A stretch of DNA of 9,733 nt from contig CAIQPO010000023.1 of the NCBI GenBank assembly GCA_903873735.1, positions 1 through 9,733 of the forward strand. The letters run 5' to 3'. The position numbers and the translations under genes are program-made. Positions 1 through 6,735 of the stretch are shown in pieces. The number at the start of each line of letters is the position of its first letter. Positions within the stretch are counted from its first letter, which is position 1. The notes under the pieces were generated by a model that did no database searches, was not told the DNA's origin, and was given only the letters and a program-made list of their open reading frames with translations. Source of the DNA: Candidatus Collierbacteria bacterium (GTDB taxonomy: Bacteria; Patescibacteriota; Microgenomatia; UBA1400; MFAQ01).

Positions 1-732
1 ACAGCTACAAGAAAGAATAAGTATTACAAAACTACAAACAGAACAGCCACTTATGTTTATTACCACTGCACCAAAAAGAAAAACACTAATTGTTCGCAAA
101 GACCTATCACCGAGACAGACATTAACGGTCAAATATCTTCACTACTAGAAAAACTCAAACCAGACGAAAGATTCATTACTTGGGCAAAAAAATGGATTCA
201 AGTAGTATACAAAGAAGAATATGCTTCTCAAGAAGCTATCTTTGATAACCAAACAGAAAGATTAAAACAAATAGAAGGTAAGCTAAATAGACTTTTAGAC
301 ATGAAACTAGAGGAAAAAATTGACGATACCACCTACTCCAACAAAAAGATTGAACTTGAAAAAGAACGGCACGATTTAAACCAATTGATTGGTAAGTCAC
401 AAAACAACTTTGACTCTACCAGAGTCAAAATAGAAAGTGCTATTGACCTAGCAAACACAGCAAGAGATAGGTTTCTCAAAGGCACTAGAGAAGAAAAACA
501 TAGTATTCTCCTAAAAATCGGCAAGAACCTTGAGTTAGGAAATCAAAAAATACAGATACATCTACACAAACACTTCCAAAACTTTTTTGAACAAGAAAAT
601 TGGGAAAATAATTTTTCTGATTCGCTAGAACCTCAAAAATATACGGATATATTAAGCAAAAACCCAGACTTGATACCATCAAATCCAGCATGGCTCCCCC
701 GCCAGGGCTCGAACCTGGGACATCCTCCTTAA
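1..732 (+). CDS. Large serine recombinase / site-specific integrase, C-terminal half (5' truncated by window edge)
   Basis: The frame is open from base 1 and ends at TAA 730-732 (243 residues visible). Near the N-terminal side it has YYHC (Tyr-Tyr-His-Cys) followed by NCSQ, which matches the second half of the recombinase zinc beta-ribbon. After it comes a Lys/Glu/Asn-rich, largely helical segment (about residues 60-180) with coiled-coil character, as in the C-terminal region of large serine recombinases. The catalytic serine domain and the first zinc cysteine pair would lie left of the window. Such enzymes integrate and excise mobile DNA between short att sites. Its last 14 codons are antisense to the 3' half of the tRNA-Asn gene, and the stop codon falls in the anticodon loop, so the C-terminal tail is encoded by the probable attachment site. 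The family call is from motif recognition. Whether the missing half is intact cannot be seen. Confidence 0.8.
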   Translation, partial: TATRKNKYYKTTNRTATYVYYHCTKKKNTNCSQRPITETDINGQISSLLEKLKPDERFITWAKKWIQVVYKEEYASQEAIFDNQTERLKQIEGKLNRLLDMKLEEKIDDTTYSNKKIELEKERHDLNQLIGKSQNNFDSTRVKIESAIDLANTARDRFLKGTREEKHSILLKIGKNLELGNQKIQIHLHKHFQNFFEQENWENNFSDSLEPQKYTDILSKNPDLIPSNPAWLPRQGSNLGHPP

Positions 733-766
733 CAGGGAGGCGCTCTACCGACTGAGCTACAGGGGA
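691..766 (-). tRNA. tRNA-Asn (anticodon GTT), with encoded CCA
   Basis: On the minus strand a full cloverleaf folds: acceptor TCCCCTG pairs with CGGGGGA (one G-U), D stem GCTC/GAGC, anticodon stem CCTCC/GGAGG with loop CTGTTAA (anticodon GTT), T stem CCAGG/CCTGG with loop TTCGAGC, discriminator G. CCA is encoded at 693-691. The other three tRNAs in this window lack an encoded CCA. The recombinase gene overlaps the 3' half, so this gene is the likely integration target of the element to its left. Confidence 0.97.
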
Positions 767-784
767 ATATCAACGAGCATCGCT

Positions 785-814
785 ATTTTATCAAACTAAC
801 ACGCATACAATCAA
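785..814 (-). promoter_or_regulatory. Promoter for tRNA-Asn
   Basis: On the minus strand there is an extended -10 TGATAAAAT (TAAAAT at 790-785) with a possible -35 TTGATT at 814-809, 18 nt away. Transcription would begin near 778, about 12 nt before the mature tRNA. The same TGATAAAAT string precedes tRNA-Ser(GGA). Confidence 0.6.
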
Positions 815-832
815 CCTTTTGTTGAATAGTTC

Positions 833-838
833 TATAAT
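833..838 (+). promoter_or_regulatory. -10 box TATAAT of a probable leaderless promoter
   Basis: A perfect TATAAT ends 6 nt before the ATG at 845, so the expected transcription start falls on or next to the start codon. There is no Shine-Dalgarno sequence and no clear -35 box. Confidence 0.65.
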
Positions 839-844
839 TCCCTT

Positions 845-1564
845 ATGATCAAATTTCTGTTTGGTTTCTTACTCGCTATTATTATCGTTATCACCGGAGT
901 TGCTGCTTTCTTTGGCCTTGTCCCTGGGCTGTCTCCCCTCATTGGAGCAGGGCCAAAAGATCTCTTGGTCCGTTTCACTCCAGAAGACTCAAAAGCAGCG
1001 CGAGATAAAATGGGTACCCAAATCATCACCCTCCCAGCCAACACACCAATAAGTGACGACTTCAAACTAGAAGGCAAAAGAAATGCCGAAATTGACATGG
1101 ACAGTAAAGAACTCACTGCCCACTCAAACAATCGCCCCTGGAAAAACTACCCCGTCAAAAATGTCCAAATCAGAATTCACCAAGATGGTACTGTCGAAGG
1201 TTCTGGCACCCTCATCATTTCAAAGGCCATGCCTTACGCTATGGCACTAGGTTATTCACAGTCTCAAATTGAAGATGCTATGAAAAAATATCGCATCCCT
1301 CCTTTTGAAGTTCCAGTCTACCTGATCGGCAAAGGCTCAGTCACCAACAACAAAGTAACAATAACCACCAACCAGCTCAAAATCGGAGCCGTAAACGTTC
1401 CCAAAGAAATCGTTAATCAGGCAAGCAGTGAAGCAGAATCAGTAGTTGAAGACCTAATTCAAAAACACAATCAATCGTTTAACTGTGAGTCTCTCACTTT
1501 TTCAGACGGGAAAATGCACTTCAAAGGTCAGCTCCCAGAAAAGGAGTATGTAATCGGCAACTAG
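845..1564 (+). CDS. Membrane-anchored or secreted protein of unknown function
   Basis: This is a 239-residue protein that I do not recognise. One hydrophobic segment lies at about residues 4-27 (LFGFLLAIIIVITGVAAFFG), preceded by a single Lys. It is consistent with an uncleaved signal anchor; no lipobox is visible. The remainder (about 35-239) is polar and predicted to lie outside the cytoplasm, with alternating beta-strand-like segments and one Cys near the C-terminus. The late segments, where a helix is followed by a short strand pair (about 195-232), faintly recall DUF2993/LmeA-type lipid-binding folds, but that is a guess. The ATG at 845 is supported by a TATAAT box 6 nt upstream. The gene ends at TAG 1562-1564, directly against the stop of the convergent gene. 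Codon use resembles the surrounding AT-rich genes. Confidence 0.8.
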   Translation: MIKFLFGFLLAIIIVITGVAAFFGLVPGLSPLIGAGPKDLLVRFTPEDSKAARDKMGTQIITLPANTPISDDFKLEGKRNAEIDMDSKELTAHSNNRPWKNYPVKNVQIRIHQDGTVEGSGTLIISKAMPYAMALGYSQSQIEDAMKKYRIPPFEVPVYLIGKGSVTNNKVTITTNQLKIGAVNVPKEIVNQASSEAESVVEDLIQKHNQSFNCESLTFSDGKMHFKGQLPEKEYVIGN

Positions 1565-1891
1565 TTATCTGAGCTTACCCAAAACTACATTCAAAAGCGC
1601 TAATACCACTGCCGCTAGTAAAGCAGTGGAAAAATTATCCACATTAAATCCATGAACAATTTTCGCCATTATCATAATCAGAATTGCATTGATTACAAAT
1701 GTAAATAAACCCAAAGTTAGAATATTTACCGGCAGCGTCAACATAATTAACAGAGGTTTCAGAATAACCGACAACACTCCCCACACAATTGCCACAATAC
1801 CCAAGGTCTGAAGATCAGCGATCTTCACCCCAGGAACCAAATAAGCCACTACATAAAACCCTAAAGCATTGATTATTAGATTTGCTAGCAT
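1565..1891 (-). CDS. Phage holin family (superfamily IV) / YvlD-like small membrane protein
   Basis: This 108-residue, very hydrophobic protein has about four transmembrane helices: roughly 1-20, 27-50, 55-80 and 86-105. The pattern of a short N-terminal helix ending in Y-L-V-P-G, then a long helix with VLKPLL-type Lys-Pro, then LTLGLFTFVINA, matches the PF04020 family (mycobacterial 4TM phage holin / YvlD). Members are widespread chromosomal inner-membrane proteins of unclear role, and the holin name does not imply a prophage here. The start is set by a TGCTATACT extended -10 that ends 6 nt before the ATG, so the mRNA is probably leaderless. The TAA stop (1567-1565) directly abuts the stop of the convergent gene. 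Confidence 0.85.
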   Translation of the reverse strand: MLANLIINALGFYVVAYLVPGVKIADLQTLGIVAIVWGVLSVILKPLLIMLTLPVNILTLGLFTFVINAILIMIMAKIVHGFNVDNFSTALLAAVVLALLNVVLGKLR

Positions 1892-1897
1892 ACAAAA

Positions 1898-1906
1898 AGT
1901 ATAGCA
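1898..1906 (-). promoter_or_regulatory. Extended -10 TGCTATACT, probable leaderless promoter
   Basis: TATACT (1903-1898), preceded by TG, ends 6 nt before the ATG at 1891, and no ribosome-binding site fits in between. It drives the holin-family gene. Confidence 0.65.
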
Positions 1907-1925
1907 AATATTACACTCAAAGCAT

Positions 1926-1950
1926 AAAAAACTCTCTCCTAAGAGAGAGT
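1926..1950 (-). terminator. Intrinsic terminator after the 54-residue protein gene
   Basis: On the minus strand an 8-bp perfect stem ACTCTCTC/GAGAGAGT with loop TTAG is followed by a T run (6 T including the last stem base). It begins just past the stop codon at 1957. Confidence 0.85.
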
Positions 1951-1956
1951 ATGTGT

Positions 1957-2121
1957 TTATGAATTCATATGTCCATCCTGCACTTGACCCTCATCATCTA
2001 TCTGTTGAGTATGTGCATTGGGATCAATTTGGCCTTCACCTTTTTGAAAAATAAAAGCAGTCGAGGTTGCCACAGTAGCTAAGATAACAAGCACGTTAAA
2101 TACCAGATCTTTCATCTCCAT
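1957..2121 (-). CDS. Small single-helix membrane protein, unknown function
   Basis: This is a 54-residue protein beginning Met-Glu-Met-Lys-Asp. One hydrophobic helix lies at about residues 5-25, followed by an acidic, Gln/Asp-rich hydrophilic tail (QIDPNAHTQQIDDEGQ). A strong AGGAGG at 2131-2126 sits 4 nt before the ATG at 2121 and 10 nt before a second ATG at 2115. Either may be used, and the second has the more usual spacing. The longer upstream frame starting at 2142 is rejected because the Shine-Dalgarno site would lie inside it. The gene has its own promoter-like -10 and a clear terminator, so it is very likely a real one-gene unit. The QKGEG after the helix slightly recalls SecG, but the second SecG helix is absent, so no function is assigned. 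Confidence 0.75.
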   Translation of the reverse strand: MEMKDLVFNVLVILATVATSTAFIFQKGEGQIDPNAHTQQIDDEGQVQDGHMNS

Positions 2122-2125
2122 ATTG

Positions 2126-2131
2126 CCTCCT
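2126..2131 (-). promoter_or_regulatory. Shine-Dalgarno AGGAGG that decides the start of the 54-residue gene
   Basis: Perfect AGGAGG on the minus strand, 4 nt from ATG 2121 and 10 nt from ATG 2115. It excludes the in-frame upstream ATG at 2142. Confidence 0.8.
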
Positions 2132-2165
2132 AAAATGTGCAATTCACGTTTAACTCTACCTCAAT

Positions 2166-2174
2166 ATTCTACCA
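2166..2174 (-). promoter_or_regulatory. Possible extended -10 TGGTAGAAT
   Basis: TAGAAT (2171-2166) preceded by TG, about 45 nt before the start at 2121, would give a leader of roughly 38 nt that contains the AGGAGG site. No convincing -35 is seen. The upstream terminator stem is only about a dozen bases away. Confidence 0.45.
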
Positions 2175-2180
2175 AAGCAC

Positions 2181-2203
2181 AAAAAACCGCCCTCAAGGGG
2201 CGG
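2181..2203 (-). terminator. Strong intrinsic terminator after the GC-rich membrane-protein gene
   Basis: On the minus strand a GC-only 6-bp stem CCGCCC/GGGCGG with loop CTTGA is followed directly by six T. It lies 9 nt after the TGA stop at 2213 and separates that gene from the 54-residue gene downstream. Confidence 0.92.
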
Positions 2204-2212
2204 TAATAAAAG

Positions 2213-2671
2213 TCAGGACTCGATCAGACGACCGATTCCATAGCCACACAGGGCCAGGAAGAACACAGCAACCAGCCAGCCGATCGGCATTGTCTCGTAC
2301 ACCGTGCGGAAGCGGATAAATTCCCAGGCCCAGGTGTTAAGCTGGGGCAGGCCGGAAACCAGGGGCACAATCCACTTCGCCCACGTCAGGGCCAAAACTG
2401 AAGACAGCGCCAGCGCAGGCAAAATGTGCCAACCGCTCAGATGATTCTCATCGTCATTGCGGGAGTCCCACAAGCCAATTGCCCAAGATGCAGCGCCACC
2501 AATCGCACCAGGCAGCAGGATCAAGCCACCCACGACCACCAGGAGATAGACCAGGCTGTTCAAAGCAAAGGTCACAGGGTTGAATCCCATCACAGCCGAG
2601 GCCACTGCCAGGATAATGACGAGCGACACACCGACGAGCAAAAGATTAAACTGCCACTGTTTCATGTTCAT
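2213..2671 (-). CDS. Four-helix membrane protein of unknown function with foreign-looking composition
   Basis: This is a 152-residue protein that I do not recognise. Four hydrophobic segments are visible (about 9-29, 36-58, 82-104, 128-146), with a charged loop SRNDDENH (70-77) and a conserved-looking Trp/Arg-rich loop 113-122 (TWAWEFIRFR). The start at 2671 is set by GGAGGA ending 4 nt upstream. A longer frame from 2749 would overlap the promoter and is rejected. Composition is unlike the neighbours: two 60-base lines counted by hand (2221-2280 and 2341-2400) are 58% and 65% GC, against 35% in a dnaG line (4801-4860). All four Arg codons are CGN and Leu is mostly CTG, whereas flanking genes often use AGA. 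With its own promoter, Shine-Dalgarno site and terminator it is a self-contained cassette, consistent with recent transfer. Confidence 0.8.
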   Translation of the reverse strand: MNMKQWQFNLLLVGVSLVIILAVASAVMGFNPVTFALNSLVYLLVVVGGLILLPGAIGGAASWAIGLWDSRNDDENHLSGWHILPALALSSVLALTWAKWIVPLVSGLPQLNTWAWEFIRFRTVYETMPIGWLVAVFFLALCGYGIGRLIES

Positions 2672-2675
2672 AGAG

Positions 2676-2681
2676 TCCTCC
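2676..2681 (-). promoter_or_regulatory. Shine-Dalgarno GGAGGA for the GC-rich membrane-protein gene
   Basis: GGAGGA on the minus strand ends 4 nt before the ATG at 2671. It picks this start over the upstream ATG at 2749. Confidence 0.8.
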
Positions 2682-2714
2682 AAGGGTAAATGTGCAAGAA
2701 AATACAGTATGGGT

Positions 2715-2743
2715 ATTATAGGATAATAAACTTGAAAAGTCAA
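2715..2743 (-). promoter_or_regulatory. Textbook sigma-70 promoter (TTGACT, 17 nt, TATAAT)
   Basis: On the minus strand TTGACT (2743-2738) and TATAAT (2720-2715) are separated by exactly 17 nt. Transcription would start near 2708, giving a leader of about 37 nt with a Shine-Dalgarno site for the 2671 gene. It is the best promoter in the window and lies back to back with the tdk promoter. Confidence 0.9.
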
Positions 2744-2765
2744 CCACAAATCTCGAAATCTTAGT

Positions 2766-2771
2766 TATACT
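2766..2771 (+). promoter_or_regulatory. -10 box TATACT of tdk
   Basis: TATACT ends 8 nt before the tdk ATG, so any leader would be 0-2 nt. No Shine-Dalgarno or clear -35 is present. Confidence 0.55.
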
Positions 2772-2779
2772 ATCTTCCT

Positions 2780-3388
2780 ATGACCGAAAGACTCAAAGGG
2801 ATAAGTGGCTCAATGTTCGCCGGTAAAACCGAAATTCTTCTAAAGGACATCGCCAGGGCCGAATATGCAGGCAAGATTGTCCAAGTCTTCAAACCCATCA
2901 TAGATAATCGCTGGGGCACGTTCTCCTCTATCAAATCTCACTCTGGAGGCGAACACGAAGCCATCGCCATCCAAAATTCGCTCGAAATTCTAGATCACTT
3001 AAGACCAGATACTTATCTTATTGCCATAGATGAAATCCAATTCTTTGACTCATCAATCATTGATGTAATTACCTTCCTCCTGGAGCAAGACATTAGAGTT
3101 ACCTTCGCCGGACTTTCTCTAGACTTCCGGGGAGAACCGTTTGGTTCTATGCCAGAACTTCTAGCTCTCTGTGATCAAATTGAAAGACCCACTGCCATCT
3201 GCAATCAGAAAGTTGACGGACATATCTGCGGTGAGGAAGCTACCCGCACCCAAAGATTGATAAACGGCAAGCCAGCCAACTACCATGATCCCATTGTCTT
3301 AATTGGTGCCGAGCAGGAATATCAGGCTCGTTGCCCAAACCACCACATCGTACCAGACAAGCCCAAACCAAATATTAAGAAAAATTAA
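2780..3388 (+). CDS. tdk: Thymidine kinase (type II, TK1-like)
   Basis: It phosphorylates thymidine to dTMP with ATP in the cytosol (pyrimidine salvage, EC 2.7.1.21). The 202 residues are the usual family length. The P-loop is GSMFAGKT (10-17). The Walker-B-like IDEIQFFD (83-90) carries D84 and the catalytic base E85. [11 protein letters not shown] (111-121) is the family signature before the lasso, and TRTQRL (155-160) and YQARC (181-185) follow. The zinc ligands appear to be C141, C150, C185 and H188. The first pair is spaced C-x8-C instead of the common C-x2-C, a small insertion in the zinc ribbon, and the last ligand is His. The start is supported by a TATACT box just upstream. The stop overlaps the rpoD stop by 3 nt on the opposite strand. 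Salvage of nucleosides fits a reduced-genome, host-dependent lifestyle. Confidence 0.95.
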   Translation: MTERLKGISGSMFAGKTEILLKDIARAEYAGKIVQVFKPIIDNRWGTFSSIKSHSGGEHEAIAIQNSLEILDHLRPDTYLIAIDEIQFFDSSIIDVITFLLEQDIRVTFAGLSLDFRGEPFGSMPELLALCDQIERPTAICNQKVDGHICGEEATRTQRLINGKPANYHDPIVLIGAEQEYQARCPNHHIVPDKPKPNIKKN

Positions 3389-4488
3389 TCAAGATAATCC
3401 TGAAGCTTCCTTCTTCTTGAAGGATGCCTCAATTTTCTCAAAGCCTTACTCTCAATTTGTCGAATTCTTTCTCTTGTCACTCCAAACACTTTTCCCACCT
3501 CTTCCAAAGTCAAAGGCTTACTTCCATCAAGACCAAATCTCATTCTTAGCACCTTACTTTCACGTTCTGTGAGAGACCCAAGAGCATCCTCAAGATTCTC
3601 ATGCATAAGCTGCTTGCTAGTAGCCTCATATGGAGTAGCCTGCCTCTCGTCAGGAATAAAGTCACCCAAGAGTGAGTCTTCGTCATCTCCAATAGGTGTC
3701 TCTAAAGAAGTTGTCTTTTGAGCAATCTTAAGAATCTCTCTTACTTTGTCTGGATCAGTCTCCAATTCAGTTGCCACCTCTTCATCTGTAGGTTCTCTTC
3801 CCAAATCTTGCATTAGTTTTCTTTGAGTCCTGATGAGTTTGTTTATGGTTTCCACCATGTGAACAGGAATACGGATTGTCCTAGCCTGATCTGCAATAGC
3901 GCGGGTAATTGCCTGTCTAATCCACCAAGTAGCGTAAGTAGAAAACTTAAAACCTTTAGTCCAGTCATATTTTTCTACTGCTCTAATCAATCCCTTATTT
4001 CCCTCTTGGATTAAGTCCAAAAAACTCATTCCTCTTCCCATATATTTCTTTGCAATCGACACTACTAACCTTAAATTAGATTTTGTCAGTTTGTCTTTTG
4101 CTTCCAAGCTTCCTCTTTCTACACCTTGAGCCAAGCTAATTTCTTCCTCTCTCTTCAAAAGCGGAATCCTTCCAATTTCTTTGAGGTACATTCTTACTGG
4201 ATCGTTTACCTCAGTTTCCTCAAGTCTTGTAATCGATTCTAGCTCCTTCTCCAAGTCAGAGGTTATCTCCGCCATTTCTGCTTCCTGACCGGCCATCACA
4301 CTCTCAAATACATCCACATCAGCTTTAAAAAGCAGTTCATAAAGATAGTCCAAGTCATTAACTACTACCTCAGCCGCAGGAAAAAACTCCAAAATATCAT
4401 CTTGTGTCACAAAACCTTGCTCTTTACCAAGCTCTATTATCTCTTCAAACTTTTGCTGAATGGGAAGACTACCTTTATTTTGGGCCAT
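3385..4488 (-). CDS. rpoD: Primary RNA polymerase sigma factor (RpoD/SigA)
   Basis: Housekeeping sigma-70 that directs RNA polymerase to -35/-10 promoters. The 367 residues are close to Firmicutes SigA length. Domains in order: region 1.1-like helix bundle (about 10-62); region 1.2 [17 protein letters not shown] (95-111); region 2 (about 131-205) with [17 protein letters not shown] and the promoter-melting [20 protein letters not shown] (181-200); region 3 with HMVETINKL (210-218); region 4 [15 protein letters not shown] (306-320) and the -35-binding helix-turn-helix [20 protein letters not shown] (337-356). It lies 39 nt after dnaG, with an AGGTGA ribosome site, so it is probably translated from a dnaG-rpoD message. 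The TATAAT-like boxes in the window match what such a sigma should recognise. It converges on tdk, and the stop codons overlap. Confidence 0.97.
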   Translation of the reverse strand: MAQNKGSLPIQQKFEEIIELGKEQGFVTQDDILEFFPAAEVVVNDLDYLYELLFKADVDVFESVMAGQEAEMAEITSDLEKELESITRLEETEVNDPVRMYLKEIGRIPLLKREEEISLAQGVERGSLEAKDKLTKSNLRLVVSIAKKYMGRGMSFLDLIQEGNKGLIRAVEKYDWTKGFKFSTYATWWIRQAITRAIADQARTIRIPVHMVETINKLIRTQRKLMQDLGREPTDEEVATELETDPDKVREILKIAQKTTSLETPIGDDEDSLLGDFIPDERQATPYEATSKQLMHENLEDALGSLTERESKVLRMRFGLDGSKPLTLEEVGKVFGVTRERIRQIESKALRKLRHPSRRRKLQDYLD

Positions 4489-4495
4489 AAATAGT

Positions 4496-4501
4496 TCACC
4501 T
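4496..4501 (-). promoter_or_regulatory. Shine-Dalgarno AGGTGA of rpoD
   Basis: AGGTGA, complementary to the UCACCU of the 16S rRNA tail, sits 7 nt before the rpoD ATG in the 39-nt dnaG-rpoD gap. It indicates an internal operon gene translated from a leadered message, unlike the leaderless-looking first genes. Confidence 0.75.
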
Positions 4502-4527
4502 TTAGCTTACCACAAAAAGCCTCAAAA

Positions 4528-6303
4528 TCAAGCTAAAATTGCGCTAATTTCGTTAAATTTGCGATTCAATGCCACTACTTCCTGTGATATTCTCTCCGCC
4601 TTCTCCCCCTCACCTTTCTTTTCTGCCTCACCAATTTCTCCTTGTTTTTTCTTAAGTTCTTTCTCAAGATAGTCCCGAAGCACTTTCGCGGTCAACTTCA
4701 TCAAGTCTTTTTTATCCACCGACTCCACCAAATCATTACTCATCACCATCTCTTCAAAAAGCCAACCAATCGACCAATCTTTCTCTCCTCTACCTCTTGT
4801 TACCAAATCTTTATCCTCTATATTTTTATGTATCCAGATCATCATCTCTTTCTCCGGCTCACTTCCCACCCCAACATCTCTGCACCACCTCAGCACCTCT
4901 TCTCTATCTTTCTTCTCTGCAACCAATAACCAAGTTAACAAAAGTTTTAACCATGTTTCCTCCGCCCCTCTCTTTTCTGCTTTTTTCTTTTCCGAAGACA
5001 TATTTACCTGACCAATTCTTTGAAATTTATTAATCTCATTTCTTATGCTTTCAACAGAAATCTTCAAAGACTCTGCTAGCACCCCAATCCATTTATCTCG
5101 CTCCATTTCCTGCTCGATTTTTGCTAAATAGGGAATCGTTTCTTCAGCCACTCTTCTTATCCGCTCGTCGTATCCTTCAGGATATTTCTCTAAAGCTTTA
5201 GTAATCACAAACTCATAGACACTCACTGGATTTTCCACCATCTCTCTCCAAACATTCGGTTTTTCTCTTGCAATTTCATCTGGATCTTTTCCACCTTTTA
5301 TAAATACAACTTTTGTACTCAATCCTCTCTTTTCAGCAATCTCCACCGACTTTTTTATTGCCGCGGTTCCTGCAGTATCAGCATCCAAAGCCAATAAAAC
5401 TCTATTAGCTAATCGAGCCACCATCTCTACTTGCATCTCAGTAAGAGCTGTTCCACCTACTGCCACAGTTTCCCCTACACCAGCACCATAGCTACTTATA
5501 AGGTCTAGCATACCCTCCACCATCACTACCTGTTTTTTCTCTCTAATAAATTGTTTTGCTTGATAAAATCCATAAAGGTTTTTTCCCTTATGGTAAATTT
5601 CTGTCTCTGGTGAATTCATGTATTTTGGCTCTCCATCTTTGGCCAAAACCGGTAAAACTCTCCCCGAAAAACCAACTACATTACCACTCGAGTCATACAA
5701 GGGAAACATTAATCTACCCCTAAATTTGTCATATACCCCATTTCCACTTTGTCTATTTACCACCAATCCACATTTCTCCAAAAGTGCCTCACCATAACCC
5801 TTCTTTTCCTTCAAATACTTCACCAGTCCATCCCATTCAGGAAGTGAAAAACCCAGAGAAAAAGTCTCCACCAATTTATCGTTTATCTTTCTCTCTTTAA
5901 GATAATTTCTCGCCACCTCTCCTTGTTTGTGCTCGGTGAGAATAAAATGATAATACCTTGCTGCCAAATCCACCACCTCGTACATTATCTTTTTCTCGTC
6001 CCCTTTGTCATCTCTTTTGAAAACAATCTCCACCCCCACTCTTTCTGCCAGCTTCTTTAGGGCTTCAATAAAATCTATTCCTTCAATTTCCATCAAAAAC
6101 TTAATTACATCTCCCCCTGCTCCACATCCAAAACATTTGTATAGCCCCATCTCTTCATTCACCACAAAAGAAGCTGTTCTCTCAGCATGAAACGGACACA
6201 AACCTTTGTGGTGTTTTCCAGCTTTGGTTAGTGCCACGTATTGGCCCACTATGGCCACAATATCCGTTTTCCTCTTTACTTCATCAACCTGATCATTATC
6301 CAT
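4528..6303 (-). CDS. dnaG: DNA primase
   Basis: Makes RNA primers at the replication fork with the DnaB helicase. The 591 residues are typical. The N-terminal CHC2 zinc domain has C36, H39, C57 and C60 (CPFH ... CFGC). The catalytic core follows, with DKFRGRLMFP (192-201) and the Toprim domain: E263-G in MVEGMLDL, D307/D309 in LALDADTAG and the DPDE at 340-343. The basic EGYDERIRR segment opens the region linking to the C-terminal helicase-binding part, which is poorly conserved and Lys/Glu-rich at the end (EKELKKKQGEIGEAEKK). The gene stops at TGA. It sits 40 nt after the receiver gene and 39 nt before rpoD, the conserved macromolecular-synthesis pairing; rpsU, often present in that operon, is absent here. 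A weak -10 lies before its ATG. Confidence 0.97.
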   Translation of the reverse strand: MDNDQVDEVKRKTDIVAIVGQYVALTKAGKHHKGLCPFHAERTASFVVNEEMGLYKCFGCGAGGDVIKFLMEIEGIDFIEALKKLAERVGVEIVFKRDDKGDEKKIMYEVVDLAARYYHFILTEHKQGEVARNYLKERKINDKLVETFSLGFSLPEWDGLVKYLKEKKGYGEALLEKCGLVVNRQSGNGVYDKFRGRLMFPLYDSSGNVVGFSGRVLPVLAKDGEPKYMNSPETEIYHKGKNLYGFYQAKQFIREKKQVVMVEGMLDLISSYGAGVGETVAVGGTALTEMQVEMVARLANRVLLALDADTAGTAAIKKSVEIAEKRGLSTKVVFIKGGKDPDEIAREKPNVWREMVENPVSVYEFVITKALEKYPEGYDERIRRVAEETIPYLAKIEQEMERDKWIGVLAESLKISVESIRNEINKFQRIGQVNMSSEKKKAEKRGAEETWLKLLLTWLLVAEKKDREEVLRWCRDVGVGSEPEKEMMIWIHKNIEDKDLVTRGRGEKDWSIGWLFEEMVMSNDLVESVDKKDLMKLTAKVLRDYLEKELKKKQGEIGEAEKKGEGEKAERISQEVVALNRKFNEISAILA

Positions 6304-6313
6304 TATTCAAACT

Positions 6314-6319
6314 ATTTTA
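6314..6319 (-). promoter_or_regulatory. Possible -10 box TAAAAT before dnaG
   Basis: TAAAAT ends 10 nt before the dnaG ATG in the 40-nt gap after the receiver gene. No Shine-Dalgarno is visible in that gap, so dnaG may have its own near-leaderless start. The evidence is weak in AT-rich DNA. Confidence 0.4.
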
Positions 6320-6343
6320 CCCGAAAACAAACCAAATCCACCA

Positions 6344-6715
6344 CTACTTAGGTAGATTCTTCTCCACAATCACCGGTACATCTTTAATATCAATATTTGC
6401 TTTTACAATATAATCTCTAGCTCCCAATTTTATTCCTTCTTCCACGCTTGTCTCCTGCTCAAAGTTAGTGAGAATAATCACCGGGATTTTCTTCAATTCA
6501 TCATCTTTTGAAATCTCCCTCAAAATCTCAAATCCATTTTTCACCGGTAACAGCAAATCCAACAATATAAGGTCAGGTTTTACATCTAATATTGTTTTTT
6601 CCGCTGCTCCTCCATCAGTACATAATGAGGTCTCAAATCCTGAGCCTTGTAGTGAAATCTGCAAAGCATTTGCTAGTACTGCGTCATCCTCAACAATCAA
6701 TATTTTCTTCGGCAT
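6344..6715 (-). CDS. Stand-alone response-regulator receiver domain protein
   Basis: A CheY-type receiver of 123 residues without an output domain. It starts PKKILIVEDD. The acidic pair is D10/D11, the phospho-acceptor is D53 in LILLDLLLP (49-57), the switch Thr is T83 (VIILT), and the conserved Lys is K105 (GARDYIVK, 98-105). All catalytic residues are present, so it should be phosphorylated by a histidine kinase; none lies in the window. The output could be protein-protein, as in CheY/Spo0F. ATG 6715 is chosen: a TTG 6 nt upstream would use the last bases of the TATAAT box, which sits 5 nt before ATG 6715. It is 20 nt from the upstream membrane-protein gene and 40 nt from dnaG, so it may be co-transcribed with both. 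A regulatory link to dnaG is unproven. Confidence 0.93.
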   Translation of the reverse strand: MPKKILIVEDDAVLANALQISLQGSGFETSLCTDGGAAEKTILDVKPDLILLDLLLPVKNGFEILREISKDDELKKIPVIILTNFEQETSVEEGIKLGARDYIVKANIDIKDVPVIVEKNLPK

Positions 6716-6720
6716 ATTCA

Positions 6721-6726
6721 ATTATA
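6721..6726 (-). promoter_or_regulatory. -10 box TATAAT of a probable leaderless promoter
   Basis: A perfect TATAAT ends 5 nt before ATG 6715, inside the 20-nt gap after the previous gene's stop. It argues for a separate start of the receiver gene and excludes TTG 6721 as the start codon. Confidence 0.6.
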
Positions 6727-6735
6727 ACTATTAAT

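Noticed and set aside
1565..1891. Prophage holin
   Set aside because: No other phage genes are nearby; PF04020-type proteins are common chromosomal membrane proteins.
1957..2121. SecG identity for the 54-residue protein
   Set aside because: There is a QKGEG after one helix, but the second membrane helix and conserved glycine region of SecG are missing.
4528..4530. UGA recoded as glycine, as in Gracilibacteria/Absconditabacteria
   Set aside because: TGA ends dnaG and the 2213-2671 gene at natural family or terminator positions, and no in-frame TGA is needed within any gene.
4642..5033. Plus-strand frames inside dnaG
   Set aside because: Antisense shadows of the dnaG C-terminal region caused by its T/C-rich complementary strand; biased Phe/Pro/Ser composition.
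6716..6721. TTG start for the receiver gene
   Set aside because: The TTG overlaps the last base of the TATAAT box, so it would lie upstream of the transcript; ATG 6715 fits the promoter spacing.
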